Source of the DNA: Cupriavidus laharis
Lineage (GTDB): Bacteria; Pseudomonadota; Gammaproteobacteria; Burkholderiales; Burkholderiaceae
Direction of reading: 5' to 3'
Length of the DNA: 64,000 nt
Assembly (NCBI RefSeq): GCF_914271435.1
Contig: NZ_CAJZAI010000012.1
Coordinates: 1-64,000 of the forward strand
Position numbers and translations under genes: made by a program. Under the pieces are notes generated by a model. It made no database searches. It was not told the DNA's origin and was given only the letters and a program-made list of their open reading frames with translations. Below are positions 9,062 to 17,303 of the stretch, piece by piece. Each line of letters begins with the position of its first letter. Within the stretch, counting starts at the first letter, position 1.

Positions 9062-9510
9062 CACCGTCCCAACTTGGGAAGGTCGGCGACCCGCGTCGGG
9101 CACCGTCCCAACTTGGGAAGGTCAGCGACCCGCGTCGGGCACCGTCCCAACTTGGGAAGGTCAGCGACCCGCGTCGGCACCGTCCCAACTTGGGAAGGTC
9201 AGCGACCCGCGCCAGGCACTGTCGCAACTTGGGAAGGTCGGCGACCCGCGTCGGGCACTGTCGCAACTTGGGAAGGTCGGCGACCCGCGCCAGGCACCGT
9301 CCCAACTTGGGAAGGTCAGCGACCCGCGTCGGGCACTGTCCCAACTTGGGAAGGTCAGCGATCCGCGCCAGGCACTGTCCCAACTTGGGAAGGTCGGCGA
9401 CCCGCGCCAGCACCGTCCCAACTGGGGAAGGTCGGCGACCCCCGCCAGCACTGTCCCAACTTGGGAAGGTTGGCGAGCCGCGCCGGCACCTCGCAACTTG
9501 GGAAGGTCGG
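9062..9510. repeat. Twelve tandem 37-39-bp repeats, candidate parS/centromere
   Basis: Twelve consecutive units of about 39 bp share the core GTCCCAACTTGGGAAGGTC, which contains the odd-length palindrome CCCAA-C-TTGGG. A variable tail (CGACCCGCGTCGGG or CGACCCGCGCCAGG) follows. Core positions begin at 9071, 9110, 9149, 9187, 9226, 9265, 9304, 9343, 9382, 9420, 9458 and 9495. The array sits directly beyond the 3' end of parB. Iterated palindromes beside parAB are the usual form of a plasmid partition site, so ParB binding is the leading interpretation; unit number and phasing suit formation of a nucleoprotein complex. Confidence 0.75.
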
Positions 9511-9538
9511 ACCCCATCGCCTTTGCTGAGCGTTCGGC

Positions 9539-9565
9539 AAAAAAAAAAGCCCGCTCGAAGCGGGC
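9539..9565 (-). terminator. Rho-independent terminator of parAB
   Basis: On the minus strand a GCCCGC/GCGGGC stem with a 5-nt loop (9549-9565) is followed by a run of ten T residues (9548-9539). It lies just past the parB stop and separates parAB transcription from the repeat array. Confidence 0.9.
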
Positions 9566-9585
9566 GTGGTTAATCCTAAGTGTAC

Positions 9586-10557
9586 CTACTTGGGCTGGTG
9601 GTGGAACGATTCGCTGATGATCTGTCGGATTTGCGTCTCCAAGGCCTCTGACAGAACCCCAGCTCTTATCTTCACCGTGAAGCCATTGACGTCCTTCGTA
9701 ATGGAACCAGCCTGTTCCCTGCCGGAAAAGAACTTATCAATACTTCGCTCGCTCGCGGAACTTGGCGCCGATGCGCGCCGGGTGGCGAGTGCTTTGATCG
9801 CGGCAGCGGCTTTCCCTTGCTCCATCTTTCCCGATGCTACAAGCGGCCAGATCTCTTTCGCAGCATCTTTGCCAGCTTCACCATATTTCCGAATCGTCGT
9901 GACAATGGCCTCGGCCGCGCTTCCGCCAAGAAGCCGCGGTTGAAGGTCGAGATCCTGCAACACGAAATCCGGCAATTGCGTGAAGCTAAGGAATCGATAA
10001 AGACCGCTCTTGGACAGGCCAAGCGCCTCCGCAAGTCGCACGCGGGACGGAAATTCCTTCTCCATGCGCCGGACAGAGAGCGCGATTTCATAGTCAGAAA
10101 GGTCGTCGCGGCTAATATTCTCGACCATGGCGAGCACCGCCATATCCGCATCAGAACATTCCACGACGACGGCCTTGACGGTATCGAGCCCAAGCATTTT
10201 GTGGGCGCGCCACCGGCGCTCACCTGCCACAATTTGGTAGCCGGATTCAGTGCGGCGTACCACGATCGGCTGCATGAGTCCTACTTCGCGAATCGACTCA
10301 GCAAGCTCCGACAGCTTGGCTTCATTAAACACTCGCCGGGGCTGCCATGGATTCGGCACGATCTCAGCGATAGCGAGTTGCGACGCGACGCCGGCTGCCT
10401 CCAACTCCTGGACACGGAGTTGCGCAACGGCGAGCGCCCCGGTAAGGCCAGGCGCCGTCTGGGTTCGCTCGCTACGCTTGACTTCGTCCTGCTGAATCGC
10501 AGAGGTCTTACGGATGCCCGCTGTCTTAGCCAGCAGCTGTTCTCGCATATTGCTCAT
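9586..10557 (-). CDS. parB: Plasmid partition protein ParB
   Basis: 323-residue centromere-binding protein. The ParB/Spo0J N-terminal domain is clear: IVPNPWQPRR, QPIVVRR, GERRWRAHK and VENISRDDLSDYEIA. A helix-turn-helix follows (LAEALGLSKSGLYRFL). ParB would load on the partition site and recruit ParA. ATG 10557 overlaps the parA stop (ATGA) and has a GGAGG-like ribosome site upstream, so it is preferred to an ATG five codons earlier. Cotranscribed with parA and ended by the strong terminator at 9539-9565. The neighbouring 39-bp array is its probable target. Confidence 0.94.
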   Translation of the reverse strand: MSNMREQLLAKTAGIRKTSAIQQDEVKRSERTQTAPGLTGALAVAQLRVQELEAAGVASQLAIAEIVPNPWQPRRVFNEAKLSELAESIREVGLMQPIVVRRTESGYQIVAGERRWRAHKMLGLDTVKAVVVECSDADMAVLAMVENISRDDLSDYEIALSVRRMEKEFPSRVRLAEALGLSKSGLYRFLSFTQLPDFVLQDLDLQPRLLGGSAAEAIVTTIRKYGEAGKDAAKEIWPLVASGKMEQGKAAAAIKALATRRASAPSSASERSIDKFFSGREQAGSITKDVNGFTVKIRAGVLSEALETQIRQIISESFHHQPK

Positions 10558-11765
10558 TGCGCGCTCCTCCATTTCTCTGCGTAGATCTCATCCAACCACC
10601 GGCAATAGTCCATGATCGGCTGACGCACGCGCTGCAGCGATTTGGCCGCGCTATGCGTGCTACTCACGTCGAACACCGTCGAGAATGCCAGCGCCCCCGT
10701 GCTCATCACCGAACTCGCCGGCACTTCGATCGAATGCAGCCACTTCTCATAAGCGCTCTGCGCCCAAGCACGCACAATGGGCGCCGACGAGGTACGCCCA
10801 TAATCGACCTTCGAGAGCAGCAACGAGACGAAGTCGTATTTCTTGTCGGCTTCATATTTGATGAAGCTTTTGGAGACGTCTGAAAACAAACGCCAGAAAG
10901 ACAGCGAGCTGATGAAGTCGAGGTTCTCGGGAACCATCGGCATGACCATCGCGTCTGCCGCAAGCAAGGCGTTCAGGTTCATGTAGGAAAGGGAGGGAGA
11001 CGTATCCATGAGGATATAGTCATATTGCTTGCGCAATGGCTCCAACCCTTCCCTCAGCACCGTCCAGAAGCGAAAGCCAGGCTTGATTTTCTGCATCGCG
11101 GGCAGATGGAACTCTGCCCCAATCAGTTCGGTGTGCGCCGGTATCAGATCAAGGCCATCCCAATAGGTTGACTGAATGCTTCCCTGCAGTCCCCCCTCGA
11201 TCTGCTGGTCGTAGATATATGGCAAGACTGTGTCTTCCGGCGTGACATCCTTCTCGGCATACAAGCCACACAGTTCCGAGAGCGAGGCTTGAGGATCCAG
11301 GTCGACAACCAAAACTTTTCGACCACGTAATGTCAGCCCCTGAGCCAGGCACATAGTCGTGGTCGTCTTTGCCGAGCCGCCCTTGAGCTGGGCGGTAATA
11401 ATGATTTTTCCTTCGGGCTCTCGCGTGCCTGTGACCAACGGCGTCTGGTAAATGTCCGAGACCTTCTGAACCCAGATGCGCGCCTCCTCAAGCGTGAAGG
11501 TTCGGGTGCGCCCCGTACCGGCCGCCTTTCCGGGTGGCAGTTCGCCGTCTCCCTTGGTCGCGAGGTACTGAACTTGTGAGTGTGAGATGTTGCATAGGTC
11601 TGCAATCTCCCCAGTCTTGAAAATCGGTGCCGTTTTTCGCGGCCGCGGTGCGAGAATCGTCTCGCGAAGTTCGTCTGTAAAAATCGTGACCTTTTCGGCG
11701 AACTGGGATATCTGCTCTAGCGGTACAGTTCGGTCGACTGCTGGAAGTTGGCTCGTTTTCACCAT
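10554..11765 (-). CDS. parA: Plasmid partition ATPase ParA (type Ia, with N-terminal HTH)
   Basis: 403-residue ParA. An N-terminal HTH-like segment (FKTGEIADLCNISHSQVQYL) precedes the ATPase, as in P1-type ParA proteins that repress their own operon. The deviant Walker A LKGGSAKTTTT is followed by VVDLDPQASLSELCG and YDYILMDTSPSLSY. The start ATG 11765 is favoured because a perfect palindrome (11764-11803) lies directly at it and is better read as an upstream operator than as coding sequence; a longer frame to 11822 exists. Role: ATP-driven positioning of plasmid copies over the nucleoid with ParB. Confidence 0.94.
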   Translation of the reverse strand: MVKTSQLPAVDRTVPLEQISQFAEKVTIFTDELRETILAPRPRKTAPIFKTGEIADLCNISHSQVQYLATKGDGELPPGKAAGTGRTRTFTLEEARIWVQKVSDIYQTPLVTGTREPEGKIIITAQLKGGSAKTTTTMCLAQGLTLRGRKVLVVDLDPQASLSELCGLYAEKDVTPEDTVLPYIYDQQIEGGLQGSIQSTYWDGLDLIPAHTELIGAEFHLPAMQKIKPGFRFWTVLREGLEPLRKQYDYILMDTSPSLSYMNLNALLAADAMVMPMVPENLDFISSLSFWRLFSDVSKSFIKYEADKKYDFVSLLLSKVDYGRTSSAPIVRAWAQSAYEKWLHSIEVPASSVMSTGALAFSTVFDVSSTHSAAKSLQRVRQPIMDYCRWLDEIYAEKWRSAQ

Positions 11766-11803
11766 TCTGAGGTTTATCCAGATAACTCGATAAACCTCAG
11801 AAT
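11764..11803 (-). promoter_or_regulatory. parAB operator: perfect 15-bp inverted repeat
   Basis: Arms ATTCTGAGGTTTATC (11764-11778) and GATAAACCTCAGAAT (11789-11803) flank 10 bp, at the proposed parA start codon. ParA proteins with an N-terminal HTH bind such operators to autoregulate parAB. Confidence 0.75.
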
Positions 11804-12608
11804 ACAGGAAACGCTTGAGCAACGGCTCATAAATCGCTGTTTTCTAAACAAAATTTCTTTGAAAACAACGACTTTGCCTAAATTTTGGGCAGCAGCGGGA
11901 GGTCGTGGGTTGCATATGATGGCTTTCGAGAGGCCTTTGCGGCATTCCTCGACTTATGAACAGAACCCAAAGGTGGCACAAATGACCTCACCTTCAAACG
12001 GTTCATCCGCGATTGGCCACAGCCAAGGTGAGGTCATTTGTGCGGTTTGGCGTAACTGAAGAAGTGAGCGTGGCGATCTCTAGCACAATGAACCTCACCT
12101 TCGTCCCCATCCCGTACAAGGTGATCGCAGGCTTGGTGTGCTGACGAAAAGGCCTCTGGTAAGAGCTCCGGCACAATCAACCTCACCTTTAAACGACACA
12201 TACAAGAAAGCCACGAATCAAAAGCGGAGATGGTGAGGTTCTTTGTGCTGCTGCTCGAGGCTCGTCACGTTGCATTGACGAGGCTTGCAGCACAAGAGTG
12301 CTGTAGAGAGCTCCTGCCCGCCGGAGCACAATTAACCTCATTTACTTTGAGCTACGAATACCGTTGCCGGAGACGGTAATAGCCAGCACAAAAAACCTCA
12401 CCTTCACTACACGCACAAAGGACCTCACCATACGGTTGAGCACCGCGCTGGCACCAAGTCGGCCGGTGATCGACACCAGGGATCCTATCCCTAGGTTCCG
12501 GCGCGGTCCCGGAAGAAATCACGACCATGGGAACGCAGAAATGGGTACGCTCTGTGTTGAGATTCATGGGTCGATGCGAGCTGATCGCTTCGTGCTGCCA
12601 AGCGCCGT

Positions 12609-12651
12609 GTTGGTTGGATGTTTTTTGAAGTAAACAACCTACCCAACCAAC
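12609..12651. repeat. 9-bp inverted repeat between iteron clusters
   Basis: GTTGGTTGG (12609-12617) and CCAACCAAC (12643-12651) flank an AT-rich spacer with a T6 run. It sits in the 260-bp gap between the bidirectional and unidirectional iteron groups. Possible origin structure or host-factor site; the function is not evident. Confidence 0.5.
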
Positions 12652-12836
12652 GAAGCGTCACAAAATCCTTGTCAATCAATGGCTTAACCCTTCAAAGGTG
12701 AGGTTAGCTGTGTCATTGGTGAGGTTCTCTGTGCTGCTAAGGTGCGGTTTACTGTGTTGCGCAGGTGAAGTCTATTTCGCGGCAAGGTGAGGATCATTGT
12801 GCAAACACCCCGAAGGTGAGATGTATTGTGCGGAAC

Positions 12837-12845
12837 TGTGGACAA
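12837..12845 (-). promoter_or_regulatory. Candidate DnaA box
   Basis: TTGTCCACA on the minus strand differs by one base from the DnaA consensus TTATCCACA and sits among the iterons. A single copy with a mismatch, so tentative. Confidence 0.4.
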
Positions 12846-12977
12846 CTCGGTTTTACCAAGCGAGGCCATGGTTGGAACCCGCGCATAACAGATATTGGTG
12901 AGGTTGGTTGTGCATCAGGTGAGGTTCGTTGTGCGCGTCACCTCGAACTGAGCCGACAGGCGACAGACCCCCGCGAA

Positions 12978-13009
12978 GGTGAGGTTTGTTGTGTTGACAG
13001 GACCTCACC
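12978..13009. promoter_or_regulatory. repA operator (inverted iteron halves)
   Basis: GGTGAGGT (12978-12985) and ACCTCACC (13002-13009) are inverted copies of the iteron core, with a TTGACA -35-like hexamer (12994-12999) between them. Rep dimers of iteron plasmids repress their gene by binding inverted half-iterons over the promoter. This placement implies that repA starts downstream of it. Confidence 0.7.
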
Positions 13010-13056
13010 ATCACATGCTAGAGTCGCCCGGGAACAAGGTGAGCGAGAAGACGAGT

Positions 13057-14454
13057 ATGGAGATGGACAATCCAGTGGAGGTCAAAGCGAGAACGACACC
13101 TCGCCAAATGGCGCTGGCATTGTTCGAAGACATGTTTGACCTGGGGCTGCCCATCAATGAAGCAAACCGGGAAATCGGCTATCAGCGCAACAATTTCTTT
13201 ACCGAAATTGTCAACATGGGGTTGGCGGCACGACGGTTCCTGGATGCCGCTTACTTCATCGTGGCACAAGAACCAGAGGTTTTAGACCAATACGATGTCG
13301 AGCTGAACTACTTCAAGTGGTTGATGCGCTATGACAGCCGTAACCTGAAGCACCTGCGCACCATCGCAGACGAAGCGCAGAATGCCAAGGTCCGGGTCAC
13401 CAATACACCGTCAGACCGTGAGCCGGATGAGAACGATATCTGGGTCCAGGTCCAGTTGATCGGCATGGTGGCGATGCACCGCGGTCGTGTCCGTTTCGAT
13501 GTGCATCACAGCTTGATCCCGCATATTCGAGACCCACGCAAATCTCACTGGCTCAGCCTTCGCATCTCGACGGCTTTTACTCGTAGCCTCGCGCGTGCTA
13601 TCTACGACAAGGTCCTGCCAAGCGTGCCCAATGGCCGTACAGACTGGATCAAGCTCGAAGAGATGCGGACCTGGCCCGGAAAGATGGGCGCGAACGCGAC
13701 CATCTTTAAATACTTCAAGCGCGATTGGCTGGAGCCGGCAGTTCGTGAGATCAACGAGATCTCGGATATCGAGCTCACCTATGAGACCAAAACCGAGTCG
13801 ACTTCTTCGAAGAAGGTCGACCGGATTCGCTTTATCCTCAAACGTAAGGACACGGCCGACGCCGTCATGGCAAGCTTGTCCGATGCTAGCCAGATCTATA
13901 AGATCCTGAAGGAAGAGTTCAATCTGTCAACCCGGCAGTTCGGCGAGATATCGGAGAACCGCGAGACATGGAACGATGACCGTATCCTGCAGGCAATTGA
14001 GTACACGCGGTTCAAACTGAATCGCGGTCAGATAAAGAAGAGTCCGGCAGGCTATTTGATGAAGGCTTTGCGCGACAACTGGCGCATGTCAGAGGCCGAA
14101 CGGACGATGGTTCAGGTCCAGACCAAGCTGCTCGTCGAGGAAGAAAAGAAGGAAGCCGCGAAGATTTCAGTCAAGACGAGCGTCGAGCGGAGCGTCGCCT
14201 CGCGCGATGAAGAGACTCGCGCTCGCATGAATGACGCGTCGCGGCAAGGACGCGAGCACTTCGATGCATCGGACACCAAAGTGCGACAGGAGTTTATCCG
14301 CGCATGGCTGGCTTCTCGCGAGGGCAAGCTTGTGTTGAAGCGGATGAAGCTGGAGCCGTCGTCCGTGTCCGAGGACGTGATTCGGGCAAGTTCGGAGTTG
14401 GCATGGTATCTGGGTCAATTTGTGTTTGGGCGATTGACATCATCGCGCGTATAG
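13057..14454 (+). CDS. repA: Replication initiation protein RepA
   Basis: 465-residue initiator of an iteron-type plasmid. The N-terminal half (RQMALALFEDMFDLGLPINE, then IWVQVQLIGMVAMHRGRVRF and WLSLRISTAFTRSLARAIYD) resembles winged-helix initiator proteins that bind iterons as monomers. The C-terminal third is basic and helical. ATG 13057 is preferred because the inverted-repeat operator and likely promoter occupy the sequence before about 13020; longer frames starting at 12979 or 13015 would run through them. Expected to open oriV, recruit host DnaB and repress itself. An IS66 element sits 150 bp downstream without damaging the gene. Confidence 0.9.
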   Translation: MEMDNPVEVKARTTPRQMALALFEDMFDLGLPINEANREIGYQRNNFFTEIVNMGLAARRFLDAAYFIVAQEPEVLDQYDVELNYFKWLMRYDSRNLKHLRTIADEAQNAKVRVTNTPSDREPDENDIWVQVQLIGMVAMHRGRVRFDVHHSLIPHIRDPRKSHWLSLRISTAFTRSLARAIYDKVLPSVPNGRTDWIKLEEMRTWPGKMGANATIFKYFKRDWLEPAVREINEISDIELTYETKTESTSSKKVDRIRFILKRKDTADAVMASLSDASQIYKILKEEFNLSTRQFGEISENRETWNDDRILQAIEYTRFKLNRGQIKKSPAGYLMKALRDNWRMSEAERTMVQVQTKLLVEEEKKEAAKISVKTSVERSVASRDEETRARMNDASRQGREHFDASDTKVRQEFIRAWLASREGKLVLKRMKLEPSSVSEDVIRASSELAWYLGQFVFGRLTSSRV

Positions 14455-14653
14455 AGGCCGTAATTCCTATCTTGCCGATTGGAGAAAGACTCGTTCCTGC
14501 TTGTTTACCGATCGTACGAGTGGCGCTCGGCTTCTCGCAGTGCCGCCCGAAAAAACGAACAGGACATGTCGGGCGTGCGATCGCGCCGGTGTGCGCGCCT
14601 GATGCATCGTAAGCGTCCAGTTCTTCCGTCTTGAATCGATCCACGGGATCCTG

Positions 14654-14688
14654 CATCGTCCCCACGATGGAGGATCGTGGGGACGATG
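14654..14688 (+). promoter_or_regulatory. Hairpin covering the tnpA ribosome site and start
   Basis: A perfect 15-bp stem, CATCGTCCCCACGAT with ATCGTGGGGACGATG, encloses the loop GGAGG (14669-14673), the tnpA Shine-Dalgarno. The start ATG (14686-14688) lies at the base of the 3' arm. Such a hairpin would limit translation of read-through transcripts entering the element. Confidence 0.6.
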
Positions 14689-15090
14689 GATCGAGTGTCG
14701 ACAACTATCGAGCGGCCGCGCCGCAGAGAGTACAGCGCCGAGTTCAAGGCGACGGTACTGGAGCAAGCTCGCCAGCGTGGGGCTTCGGTGGCCGGCGTGG
14801 CGCTCAGCCATGGGCTGCACCCGAACATGGTGCACAGATGGGTCAGAGAGGAACGTGAACGCCAGACGCGGGCAACGCAGCCCGAGGGCCGTGCGTTTAT
14901 TCCACTGCATGTTCAGCCTTTGACACCAACCATGCAGCCAGCCGAGGCGGTGCCATGCGAGACGCCAGCTCCGGCAGCACCCGACGCCATCCGCATCGAG
15001 ATCCAGCGCCCAGGCGGCACGCTGGTTGTGCACTGGCCTCTGTCAGCGGCACAGCAATGTGCTCAACTGCTTCGGGACTGGCTGCGATGA
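14686..15090 (+). CDS. tnpA: IS66 accessory protein TnpA
   Basis: 134-residue IS66 OrfA protein with an N-terminal helix-turn-helix of the transposase_8 type (REYSAEFKATVLEQARQRG, then LSHGLHPNMVHRWVRE). It is required with TnpB for IS66 transposition, though its exact role is unresolved in the family. ATG 14686 is chosen over GTG 14677 because the GGAGG at 14669-14673 is better spaced for it. The stop overlaps the tnpB start (ATGA). Confidence 0.92.
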   Translation: MDRVSTTIERPRRREYSAEFKATVLEQARQRGASVAGVALSHGLHPNMVHRWVREERERQTRATQPEGRAFIPLHVQPLTPTMQPAEAVPCETPAPAAPDAIRIEIQRPGGTLVVHWPLSAAQQCAQLLRDWLR

Positions 15091-15425
15091 TCCGCATCGA
15101 CGCGCTGTGGTTGGCCGTCGAGCCCATCGACATGCGTGCCGGCACCGAGCGGCTGCTGGCGCGCGTGGTGCAGGTCTTCGGCGCAGCCCAGTCTCATCAC
15201 GCCTACCTATTTGCGAACGCCCGCCACACCCGCATCAAGCTATTGATACATGACGGCTTTGGCGTGTGGTGCGCGGCGCGCCGACTCAACCAGGGACGCT
15301 TTGTCTGGCCTGCGGTACAGGCCGGCGCCACCGGCGCACAACTGACGCAGGCGCAGTTCGACGCCCTGGTCCTCGGCCTGCCTTGGCAGCGCCTGGAGGA
15401 CCTGCGCGCCATTACGCGGATATGA
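15087..15425 (+). CDS. tnpB: IS66 accessory protein TnpB
   Basis: 112-residue IS66 Orf2 protein, full length for the family. Signature MIRIDALWLAVEPIDMRAG, then YLFANARHTRIKLL and GFGVWCAARRLNQGRF. Essential for IS66 transposition but of unknown biochemical activity. Starts inside the tnpA stop codon, so it is translationally coupled to it. Confidence 0.95.
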   Translation: MIRIDALWLAVEPIDMRAGTERLLARVVQVFGAAQSHHAYLFANARHTRIKLLIHDGFGVWCAARRLNQGRFVWPAVQAGATGAQLTQAQFDALVLGLPWQRLEDLRAITRI

Positions 15426-15495
15426 GGATGATCACGGCGCGTTGACAGCATAAATCCGGATGGTGGTAGTGCCCGGCGGCTGGCACGATGGTTCC

Positions 15496-17094
15496 ATGCT
15501 GAACCTGCGCCAACTACAAGACCAAGGCCTTCAGGACCTCGCGCCCGAGGACGTCCTGGCACTGGCGCAGCAGATGCTCGCACACATCCAGCAGCAGGAA
15601 CGCGAGATCAAGCTCAAGGACGTCAAGATCGAGAAGATCACCTTCGAGCTGGCGCGACTCAAGGCCTGGAAGTTCGGGGCCAAGACCGAGGCGATGAGCG
15701 CCGAGCAGCGCCGCCTGTTCGAGGAGACCTTGGCGGAGGACGAGGCCAGTCTGCAAGCGCAGTTGCAGCAGGCCAAGGGCGAGCCCTCTGTAGAAGACAA
15801 CATCAGGTCCAAGCGCAAGCCCCGTCGCCAGCCACTGCCGGCCCATCTGCGCCGAGTCGAGCATCACCACGAACCCGAAGATACTCACTGCCCAACACCG
15901 GGCTGTGGACGGACCATGGTACGCGTGGGTGAGGACGTCAGCGAGAGGCTAGATATCGTGCCGGCGGAGTTCTTCGTGCACCGCCACATCTATGGGAAGT
16001 GGGCCTGCCGATGCTGCCAACGCCTGGTGCAAGAGCCTGTTGAACCGCAAATCATCGACGGTGGCCTACCAGCAGCCGGTTTGGTCGCACACACGCTTAT
16101 CAGCCGCTTCGTCGACCATCTGCCGTACTACCGGCAGGAGACGATCAACGCCCGCTCGGGCGTACACACGCCGCGCTCAACATTGGCTGCCTGGTCCGGG
16201 CGTGCTGGTGCGGCGCTGGAACCGCTCTATGAAGCGCACAAGCGCTTCGTACTTGCAGCAAGGGTTCTGCACGCCGACGAGACGCCAGTGGCAATGCTCG
16301 ACCCGGGAGCCGGCAAGACCAAGCGAGCGTACGTCTGGGCCTATTCGCGCGGCGCCTTCGATCCACTGCCTGGCGTGATCTACGACTTCTGTACCGGTCG
16401 ATCGGCGCAGTACCCGATTGCCTTCCTGGGAGGTACCAGCGAAGACGGCAACGAGCGATGTTGGCAAGGTACCCTGGTGCGCGACGAATACGCTGCCTAT
16501 GACAGCGTGTTGCAAGCCTACCCCGGTCGCAAAGCCGCGGGATGCCTTGCTCATGCCCGGCGTCGGTACGACGAACTGCTACGGAACCAGGGCAGCAGCA
16601 CGGTCGCGCCAGAGGCACTGCGTCGCATTGCGCAGATCTACCGTCTTGAGCGAGAGCTCGCCACCCTGAGCAGCGAGCAACGTCTGGCCAGAAGGCACAG
16701 CGACACCAAGCCACTGTGGGAGCAACTGCATGCCTGGCTGCAACTGGAGCGGTCACGTGTGCCTGACGGCAGCATCACAGCCAAGGCGCTCGACTACAGC
16801 CTCAAGAACTGGCCGGCGCTGACGCAGCACCTCCTCGATGGGGAGGTCAGTGTGGACAACAACAGCCTGGAAAACTTGATCCGTCCATGGGCCCTGGGAC
16901 GCAAGGCATGGTTATTTGCGGGCAGCGAACTGGCCGGTCAGCGCGCCGCGGTCGTGATGAGCCTGGTGCAATCAGCCAAGCTTCAAGGACACGATCCGTG
17001 GGCTTACCTCAATGACGTGTTGACCCGCCTGCCCACCCACCTGAACAGCCGCATCGACGAGCTGCTTCCCCACAACTGGCGTCCCGCACGCTGA
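15496..17094 (+). CDS. tnpC: IS66 DDE transposase TnpC
   Basis: 532-residue catalytic transposase. It has an N-terminal coiled coil/leucine-zipper-like region, a zinc finger (CPTPGCGRTM ... WACRCCQ) and the IS66 catalytic core: HADETPVAML (D), RDEYAAYDS (D) and LENLIRPWALGRKAWLF (E), followed by the short C-terminal IS66 domain. ATG 15496 (MLNLRQLQDQ) is the family start; an upstream in-frame codon at 15460 adds unconserved residues. No disruption seen, so the element may be active. Confidence 0.95.
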   Translation: MLNLRQLQDQGLQDLAPEDVLALAQQMLAHIQQQEREIKLKDVKIEKITFELARLKAWKFGAKTEAMSAEQRRLFEETLAEDEASLQAQLQQAKGEPSVEDNIRSKRKPRRQPLPAHLRRVEHHHEPEDTHCPTPGCGRTMVRVGEDVSERLDIVPAEFFVHRHIYGKWACRCCQRLVQEPVEPQIIDGGLPAAGLVAHTLISRFVDHLPYYRQETINARSGVHTPRSTLAAWSGRAGAALEPLYEAHKRFVLAARVLHADETPVAMLDPGAGKTKRAYVWAYSRGAFDPLPGVIYDFCTGRSAQYPIAFLGGTSEDGNERCWQGTLVRDEYAAYDSVLQAYPGRKAAGCLAHARRRYDELLRNQGSSTVAPEALRRIAQIYRLERELATLSSEQRLARRHSDTKPLWEQLHAWLQLERSRVPDGSITAKALDYSLKNWPALTQHLLDGEVSVDNNSLENLIRPWALGRKAWLFAGSELAGQRAAVVMSLVQSAKLQGHDPWAYLNDVLTRLPTHLNSRIDELLPHNWRPAR

Positions 17095-17184
17095 GCACGT
17101 CTGCTCTCTCACAACCGTTCCCAACCGGAAAGGTGGGACGGCGAGACGCTTACGATGCATCGACGCTCTGACACCCTGTATTAG

Positions 17185-17301
17185 GACGCGATGATTGCGG
17201 CGACGGCCCAGGAGCACCAGCTCACCGTTGTGACGCGTAATGCCAGCAATTTCGCAGACTTCGACGTCCCGCTGTTCAACCCTTTCGACGCCGCTCGGTG
17301 A
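17185..17301 (+). pseudogene. C-terminal remnant of a VapC-like PIN toxin
   Basis: A frame lacking its 5' part encodes DAMIAATAQEHQLTVVTRN followed by ASNFADFDVPLFNPF, the C-terminal end of VapC PIN-domain toxins (usual pattern: DALIAATALxxxLTVVTRNxxDF). An in-frame TAG at 17182-17184 and the IS66 end 30 bp away remove the rest. No matching VapC N-terminus was found left of the IS, so the truncation is not explained by the IS insertion alone. Confidence 0.75.
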
Positions 17302-17303
17302 TC

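Larger units (their letters stand above)
11976..12994. other. oriV: Replication origin (oriV) with 17 iterons
   Basis: About 17 copies of a 19-bp iteron, consensus AAGGTGAGGTTNNTTGTGC, precede repA. The first eight point both ways: minus at 11976, 12083, 12171, 12326 (weak), 12386 and 12413; plus at 12025 and 12230. The remaining nine all point plus, towards repA: 12695, 12716, 12739, 12762 (weak), 12784, 12813, 12895, 12916 and 12976. Iterons of this kind bind the Rep initiator and control copy number. The AT-rich run at about 11830-11900, beside the first iterons, could be the melting region. Confidence 0.88.
14609..17153 (+). mobile_element. IS66-family insertion sequence, complete
   Basis: A 2,545-bp element with ends GTAAGCGTC at the left (14609-14617) and its inverted copy GACGCTTAC at the right (17145-17153). 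It is flanked by the 8-bp target duplication GATGCATC (14601-14608 and 17154-17161), the duplication size typical of IS66. It carries three genes in the standard tnpA-tnpB-tnpC order, all apparently intact. The clean duplication indicates fairly recent insertion. Confidence 0.95.

Noticed and set aside
8856..9617. Long overlapping open frames through the 39-bp repeats, in several frames and on both strands
   Set aside because: The repeat unit simply lacks stop codons in these frames; the periodic peptides are translations of the array, with no ribosome site or independent conservation signal.
12979..13056. Longer RepA start codons upstream
   Set aside because: They would place the coding sequence across the half-iteron operator and likely promoter.
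15203..15583. Minus-strand open frames inside IS66
   Set aside because: Opposite tnpB/tnpC and typical GC-rich shadows.
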